NCBI GenBank assembly: GCA_964652155.1
Contig: CAZZBK010000113.1
Location: 1 to 20,155 of the forward strand
Source: CAZZBK01 sp964652155
GTDB taxonomy: Bacteria > Planctomycetota > Planctomycetia > Pirellulales > PNKZ01
Length of the DNA: 20,155 nt
Direction: 5' to 3'
Each line of letters starts with the position of its first letter. The stretch's first letter is position 1. Of this stretch, positions 15,767 through 20,155 are shown piece by piece. The notes beneath the pieces were generated by a model. The model was not told where the DNA came from. It saw only the letters and a program-made list of their open reading frames with translations, and ran no database searches. The position numbers and the translations under genes were made by a program.

Positions 15767-17422
15767 ATGCGTGTTACCGCGCTCTGGATCGTCGGCCTGC
15801 TGCTGGGAACTCTCTCGGTGGTCGAAGCCGCCGAGCCGGCCCAGCGACCGAATATCTTGTGGATCTCGTGCGAAGACACGAGCCCCGACCTGGGCTGTTA
15901 CGGCGACTCGTATGCCGTGACGCCGAACCTGGACAAGTTCGCCGCGCAAGGGGCGCGCTACTCACTCGCGTTCAGTCATGCGCCCGTGTGCGCGCCGAGC
16001 CGCTCGGGCCTGATCCTCGGCATGTACCCGACCACGGTCGGCTCGCATCACATGCGGAGCAATGTCTTGCCGCACGGCGACTGGCGGTGCTTTCCGGCCT
16101 ATCTGCGCGACGCAGGCTACTACTGCACCAATAACGCGAAGACCGACTACAACTTCCCGGTCCCCAAAGACGCCTGGGACGACAGCAGCAACAAGGCCCA
16201 TTGGCGCAATCGGCCCAACAAGTCGCAGCCATTCTTCTCGGTGTTCAACTACACGGTCACGCACGAGAGCCAGAACCGGGCATCGAAACAGCAGTACGAG
16301 AACAATACGCGACGGCTCACCACTGAGCAGCGCCACGACCCGAGCAAGGCCAAGCTGCCGAGCTACTATCCCGACACGCCCGTCGTGCGCAACAATTGGG
16401 CCGTCTGCTACGACAACGTCACGGCGGTCGATTATCTGGTCGCCGATTTGCTCGCCGAGCTTGACGCGGATGGGCTCGCCGACAACACGGTGGTCTTCTT
16501 CTTCGGCGATCATGGACGCGGCCTGACACGTGGCAAGCGGTTCCTGTACGACACGGGGCTCCGTGTGCCGCTGCTGGTCCGCTGGCCGGGAAAGATCAAG
16601 CCCGGCACGGTGGTCGACGATCTGACCGCATTTGTCGACTTCGGCCCGACCGTGTTGTCGATCGCGGGCGTCGACATTCCCAAGCACATGCAGGGGCAGG
16701 CGTTCTTGGGCCCCCAGAAGGCCGACAAGCCGCGCGAGTATATTTACGCCGCCCGCGATCGCATGGACGAACGCTACGACATGATTCGAGCCGTGCGTGA
16801 CCAGCGCTACAAATACATCCGCAACTACATGCCCTGGAAACCGTACTCGCAGCATCTGAACTACGCCGAGGCGATGCCGATTTTGCAGGAGTGGCGACGC
16901 TTGCTCGCGGCCGGAGAGCTGACCGGCCCGGCCGCGTTGTTCATGCAGCCCAGCAAGCCGGTCGAGGAATTGTACGACTGCGTGAACGATCCCGATGAGA
17001 TCAACAATCTGGCCGGCGATCCCAATCATCGAGCGACACTCGATCGGCTCCGAAGCGCCCATCAGGCGTGGGTCAAACAGACGGCCGACCTGGGCTTCGT
17101 CGCCGAGATCGACATGCTCGACATGATTCGCAAATCGCCCACAGACTGGCGCAGCTTGCCTCGCCCAAGCGGCTATCCGCCGGCAGCGGCCCCAGCCGTT
17201 GGCAGTGTTTCCACACTGAGTCGGCAACTCGAAGACGACAATTTTGCCGTTGCCCTTCAGGCCGCGCTCGCGCTCGATGAACTCGGCGAGAAAGCACGGC
17301 CGGCGCTCGATGCCCTGAAACGGGCCAACGAACGGAAACGAGAAAACGATTACGTGCTCCGCGTCACGGCCCATGCACTCAAGCAACTCGGCGTCGAGCC
17401 GACCAACCGGGCTAAACAATAA
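15767..17422 (+). CDS. Exported sulfatase (sulfamidase-like), with C-terminal helical repeats
   Basis: A 551-residue type I sulfatase with a signal peptide (cleavage near VVEAAEP). Cys75 in VCAPSRSG is the formylglycine site (CxPSR). GDHG (Asp248-His249) supplies metal ligands, and the usual paired aspartates near the N-terminus read Glu36-Asp37 (CEDTSPD). THESQ and WPGKIKPG are also family-like. The general pattern PNILWISCEDTSPDLGCYG resembles bacterial sulfatases related to heparan N-sulfatase; substrate is unproven. After the sulfatase domain, residues about 490-545 form two or more HEAT-like helices (LQAALALDELGEKARPALDAL). The frame extends upstream through the repeat region, but ATG 15767 starts the signal peptide; GTG 15755 is a lesser option. 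The maturation enzyme is not in the window. Confidence 0.93.
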   Translation: MRVTALWIVGLLLGTLSVVEAAEPAQRPNILWISCEDTSPDLGCYGDSYAVTPNLDKFAAQGARYSLAFSHAPVCAPSRSGLILGMYPTTVGSHHMRSNVLPHGDWRCFPAYLRDAGYYCTNNAKTDYNFPVPKDAWDDSSNKAHWRNRPNKSQPFFSVFNYTVTHESQNRASKQQYENNTRRLTTEQRHDPSKAKLPSYYPDTPVVRNNWAVCYDNVTAVDYLVADLLAELDADGLADNTVVFFFGDHGRGLTRGKRFLYDTGLRVPLLVRWPGKIKPGTVVDDLTAFVDFGPTVLSIAGVDIPKHMQGQAFLGPQKADKPREYIYAARDRMDERYDMIRAVRDQRYKYIRNYMPWKPYSQHLNYAEAMPILQEWRRLLAAGELTGPAALFMQPSKPVEELYDCVNDPDEINNLAGDPNHRATLDRLRSAHQAWVKQTADLGFVAEIDMLDMIRKSPTDWRSLPRPSGYPPAAAPAVGSVSTLSRQLEDDNFAVALQAALALDELGEKARPALDALKRANERKRENDYVLRVTAHALKQLGVEPTNRAKQ

Positions 17423-17452
17423 ACAAATGCCATAGCCACGGAGTCTCCTTTC

Positions 17453-18853
17453 ATGCGAATTCTACTTGCGTGCCTCGTGTTGTTGTCTGCGTCGCTCGTC
17501 GATGCGGCAGAGCAAAAACTCAACGTGCTGTACATCGCGGTCGACGACCTCAACAACGCGCTGCACTGTTACGGTCACTCGACGGTCAAGTCGCCGCATG
17601 TCGATCGGCTCGCCGCGCAGGGGACGCGATTCGATCGGGCTTACTGCCAGTTCCCGCTGTGCAGCCCCAGCCGCTCGTCGTTCCTAACCGGCTTGCGTCC
17701 CGACACGACCGGCGTCAAGGACAACGCGGTCGAGTTCCGCAAGAACATTCCGGACGTGGTCACGCTGCCGCAGATGTTCCAGAACAACGGCTACTTCGTG
17801 GCCCGGGTCGGCAAGCTGTTTCACTATGGTGTGCCGTTGCAGATTGGCACCAGCGGGCTCGACGACCCGCCCAGTTGGATGCTTGTGCGCAACCCGCGCG
17901 GCCGCGATCGAGATGACGAGCCCAAGATTTTCTCGCTCGAACCGGGCAAGTTCGGCGGCACTCCCAGCTGGCTCTCGGCCGACGGTGCCGACGAGGAACA
18001 GACCGACGCGATCGGCGCGGCCGAAACAATCAAGCTGCTCGAAGCCAACAAGGACAAGCCGTTCTTTATCGCCTGCGGGTTCTATCGGCCGCACACACCC
18101 TACGTCGCGCCGCATAAGTATTTCGACCTCTACCCGCGCGACAAACTCCCCTTGCCGCAGTTCCCCTCGAACGATCGAGTCGACATCCCGGCCCCGGCCC
18201 TGTCGCAGCATCCGGCCAAGTACAACATGGACGAGAAGCTGACGCGCGAAGCGTTGCAGGCGTACTATGCCTCGATCACATTCATGGACGCCCAGGTGGG
18301 CAAGCTGCTCGCGGCGCTCGACCGACTCAAACTGCGCGACAAGACGATCGTCGTCTTTCATAGCGATCACGGCTACCACAACGGCGAGCACGGCGGACTG
18401 TGGCAAAAGCAGTCGCTGTTCGAGGAGTCGGCTCGCATTCCGATGATTATCTCCGCGCCGGGTCAAAAGACCGTCGGGCAAGGGAGCGGCGCAGTCGCCG
18501 AATTGGTCGACCTCTACCCGACGCTGGCCGACCTGTGCGGGCTCAAGGCCCCCGCGAATTTGCCCGGCCGGAGTTTGCGGCCGCAACTCGATGATCCGAG
18601 CGTGAAAGGCAAACCCGCCGCGATCACCCAGGTGCGACGCGGCGGCGGACCGATGGGCAAGGCCGCCTCGTTCGCGGGCTACTCGCTGCGAACCGAGCGC
18701 TGGCGGTACACCGAGTGGGACGGCGGCAAACAAGGGGTGGAACTTTACGATCACGACAACGACCCCGGCGAGTTCACCAACTTGGCCCAGGACGAGAAGC
18801 ACGCCAAGGTCGTGGCCGAGTTGAAAGAATTGCTCCGGGCCACTACAAAGTAG
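17453..18853 (+). CDS. Exported sulfatase, iduronate-2-sulfatase-like
   Basis: A 466-residue type I sulfatase with a signal peptide ending near VDAAEQ. Catalytic features are Asp31-Asp32 (VDDLN), Cys70 in LCSPSRSSFLTG (formylglycine site CxPSR), GFYRPHTPY, and SDHGYHNGEHG (Asp305-His306). LRPDTTG, TLPQMFQNNGY and VGKLFH follow the human iduronate-2-sulfatase pattern, so removal of 2-O-sulfate from a uronic acid or similar sugar is the likeliest reaction; the family also includes choline-sulfatase-like members. GGAG (17440-17443), nine bases before the ATG, supports the start. It follows the other sulfatase by 30 bases and should share its promoter, suggesting stepwise desulfation of one polysaccharide. 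Confidence 0.94.
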   Translation: MRILLACLVLLSASLVDAAEQKLNVLYIAVDDLNNALHCYGHSTVKSPHVDRLAAQGTRFDRAYCQFPLCSPSRSSFLTGLRPDTTGVKDNAVEFRKNIPDVVTLPQMFQNNGYFVARVGKLFHYGVPLQIGTSGLDDPPSWMLVRNPRGRDRDDEPKIFSLEPGKFGGTPSWLSADGADEEQTDAIGAAETIKLLEANKDKPFFIACGFYRPHTPYVAPHKYFDLYPRDKLPLPQFPSNDRVDIPAPALSQHPAKYNMDEKLTREALQAYYASITFMDAQVGKLLAALDRLKLRDKTIVVFHSDHGYHNGEHGGLWQKQSLFEESARIPMIISAPGQKTVGQGSGAVAELVDLYPTLADLCGLKAPANLPGRSLRPQLDDPSVKGKPAAITQVRRGGGPMGKAASFAGYSLRTERWRYTEWDGGKQGVELYDHDNDPGEFTNLAQDEKHAKVVAELKELLRATTK

Positions 18854-18888
18854 CCTCGCGGTTGACGACCTGTTGGAGTGCGTGTCCC

Positions 18889-18985
18889 TAGCCGGTCCCT
18901 TTGGGACCGGTTGTGAGATGTCATCTCGCGGTCGAAGACGGCTACGAGGCGATCCGTTGACAACCGGTCCGAGACGGACCGGCTA
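18889..18985. repeat. Inverted pair of REP-like hairpins (BIME-like)
   Basis: Unit 1 (18889-18914) is TAG, stem CCGGTCCC, loop TTT, stem GGGACCGG, TTGT. Unit 2 (18960-18985) is nearly its reverse complement: ACAA, stem CCGGTCCG, loop AGA, stem CGGACCGG, CTA. The whole array has TAGCC/GGCTA ends like the palindrome at 42-112. Between them lies a short palindrome GAGATG-T-CATCTC (18915-18927). A smaller GTCCC-GCT-GGGAC hairpin (18998-19010) follows, just before the kinase ribosome binding site. The pair sits between the sulfatase stop and the kinase start. Confidence 0.85.
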
Positions 18986-19031
18986 TGAGAAATGAAGGTC
19001 CCGCTGGGACTGGATCCGAAAAGGAGCGGCG

Positions 19032-20120
19032 ATGATTTTGGCGTTTGGTGAGATCATGATGCGGCTGGCCCCGGCCGACCATTTGCGGCTGCGGCAGGTG
19101 TTGCCCGGCCAGATCGATGTGACGTTCGCGGGAGCCGAGGCGAACGTGAGCGCGTCGCTCTCGATGCTCGGCCGGCCGGTGCGATTTGTCACCGCCTTGC
19201 CCAACAACCCGCTCGCCGACGCCTGCGTGGCGAATTTGCGTTCGCTGGGGGTCGAGACGTCGCATCTCATCCGCCGCAACGACGGTCGGCTGGGGGTCTA
19301 CTATGTCGAGACCGGTGCCAATCAGCGCAGCTCGACCGTGATCTACGACCGCGACCATAGTGCGATCAGCCTGGCCGAGCCGGCCGAGTACAAGTTCGCC
19401 GCCGCCTTGGAAGGGGTCCGCTGGGTGCATATCACCGGCATCACCCCCAGCCTGAGCGAACGGGCCTACCGCGCGACACTCGAACTGGTGCAATTGGCCC
19501 AGCAGCGCAAGATTCCCGTCTCGTGCGATTTGAACTTCCGCAAGAAGCTATGGCGCTGGCGGAGCGGGACCGCCGCCAACTTGCTGGCCCGTGAGTGCAT
19601 GGGCGAAATCCTCAAATATGTCGACTTGGCGATTGCCAACGAAGAGGACGCGGCCGACGTGCTCGACATTCACGCCCAGGGGACCAATATCGAAGGGGGC
19701 CAAATCAACGCGGCCAGCTATGAAGACGTCGCGCGGCAGATGATCCAGCGGTTCCCCAACCTCCAGCGAGTGGCTTTCACGCTGCGCGAGAGTTACTCGG
19801 CCGACCACAACAACTGGGGCGGCCTGCTCTTCGACAAGGCCACGAACCGCGCCTATCTCGCGCCGCTCGATGCCGCGGGCCACTACAAGCCTTACGAAAT
19901 TCGCGACATCGTCGACCGGGTCGGCGGCGGCGACTCATTCGGCGCGGGCTTGATCCATTCGTTCACGACCAGCGGCTCGGACGATCCGCAACGGGCCTTG
20001 CAGTTTGCCGTGGCCGCGAGCTGCCTGAAGCACTCGATCAAGGGCGATTTTAATTATGTCACCCAAGACGAGATCGAAGCACTCCTCGGCGGCGCCGCCA
20101 GCGGCCGCGTGCGGAGGTAA
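19032..20120 (+). CDS. kdgK: PfkB-family sugar kinase, 2-keto-3-deoxygluconate kinase-like
   Basis: A 362-residue cytosolic ribokinase-family enzyme without a signal peptide. The N-terminus ILAFGEIMMRLAP and FAGAEANVSASLSMLG fit the KDG-kinase group. VSCDLNFRKKLW lies mid-protein, and the C-terminal signature VGGGDSFGAG carries the catalytic base Asp301. The end includes KHSIKGDFN. KDG kinase turns 2-keto-3-deoxygluconate, a product of uronate or aldonate breakdown, into the 6-phosphate, which an aldolase then splits. An insertion near residues 205-235 makes it longer than many homologues. AAGGAG (19021-19026), five bases before the ATG, is the clearest ribosome binding site in the window. 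Repeats separate it from the sulfatases, so it may start a new operon whose next gene lies beyond the window. Confidence 0.87.
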   Translation: MILAFGEIMMRLAPADHLRLRQVLPGQIDVTFAGAEANVSASLSMLGRPVRFVTALPNNPLADACVANLRSLGVETSHLIRRNDGRLGVYYVETGANQRSSTVIYDRDHSAISLAEPAEYKFAAALEGVRWVHITGITPSLSERAYRATLELVQLAQQRKIPVSCDLNFRKKLWRWRSGTAANLLARECMGEILKYVDLAIANEEDAADVLDIHAQGTNIEGGQINAASYEDVARQMIQRFPNLQRVAFTLRESYSADHNNWGGLLFDKATNRAYLAPLDAAGHYKPYEIRDIVDRVGGGDSFGAGLIHSFTTSGSDDPQRALQFAVAASCLKHSIKGDFNYVTQDEIEALLGGAASGRVRR

Positions 20121-20155
20121 CACTCCGCCGGACCTCGACCTCGTAGGGTACGCAC

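Noticed and set aside
15962..17419. 485-codon minus-strand open frame opposite the first sulfatase
   Set aside because: It mirrors the sulfatase coding sequence with no motif, start signal or domain of its own.
18889..18985. The hairpin pair as a standard intrinsic terminator for the sulfatase operon
   Set aside because: Neither stem is followed by a T-run, and the inverted-pair layout fits a repeat element better.
18957..18989. TTGACA (18957) with TATGAG (18984) as a kinase promoter
   Set aside because: The -35 is perfect but the spacer is 21 bases, and the boxes fall on the edges of a repeat unit.

Overview
The window is GC-rich and densely coded. It most likely comes from a planctomycete, probably of the Pirellulales type. 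Evidence for this is the operon of a planctomycete-type cytochrome (PSCyt1/DUF1549/DUF1553) with a DUF1501 protein, Tat-exported Gfo/Idh/MocA and enolase-superfamily proteins, paired sulfatases, and many starts with little or no Shine-Dalgarno sequence. I see 14 protein-coding genes. There is no rRNA, tRNA, CRISPR, prophage or insertion-sequence transposase. No gene-free stretch exceeds 300 bases; the longest are 15493-15766, 11080-11326 and 2641-2879, each described below.

Layout. Bases 42-112 hold a perfect 27-bp palindrome ahead of a housekeeping block: a PabA/TrpG glutamine amidotransferase (147-752), MoeA (785-2014) and a YbaK-like deacylase (2179-2640). A variant HD-GYP protein (2880-4145) follows and converges with a TfoX N-domain protein (4148-4477, minus). 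Bases 4618-9683 form a tight exported redox operon: Gfo/Idh/MocA oxidoreductase, planctomycete cytochrome, DUF1501. A second DUF1501 of a different subfamily (9706-11079, minus) meets it tail to tail. Divergent from that gene is a Tat-exported sugar-acid dehydratase of the enolase superfamily (11327-12550). Next come two FAD enzymes (ThiO-like, 12671-13792; FMO-like, 13811-15016), a small C-terminal-heme cytochrome (15040-15492), two sulfatases (15767-17422, 17453-18853) and a PfkB kinase resembling 2-keto-3-deoxygluconate kinase (19032-20120).

How the parts may work together (inference). The sulfatases could remove sulfate from uronate-containing polysaccharides in the periplasm. The exported oxidoreductase and dehydratase could act on the released sugars or sugar acids, and the planctomycete cytochrome could take electrons. 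The cytosolic kinase would phosphorylate the 2-keto-3-deoxy acid produced by a dehydratase. This is a plausible glycan-use region, but the sequence does not prove one pathway.

The intergenic spaces carry at least two classes of palindromic repeat. One has hairpins flanked by TAG, with outer TAGCC/GGCTA ends (42-112 and 18889-18985), and resembles REP/BIME elements. The other is a modular double hairpin around a CTCCC-nnn-GGGAG core (15523-15660, with a lone copy at 11211-11233). Several promoters share a TACGnT-like -10 box.
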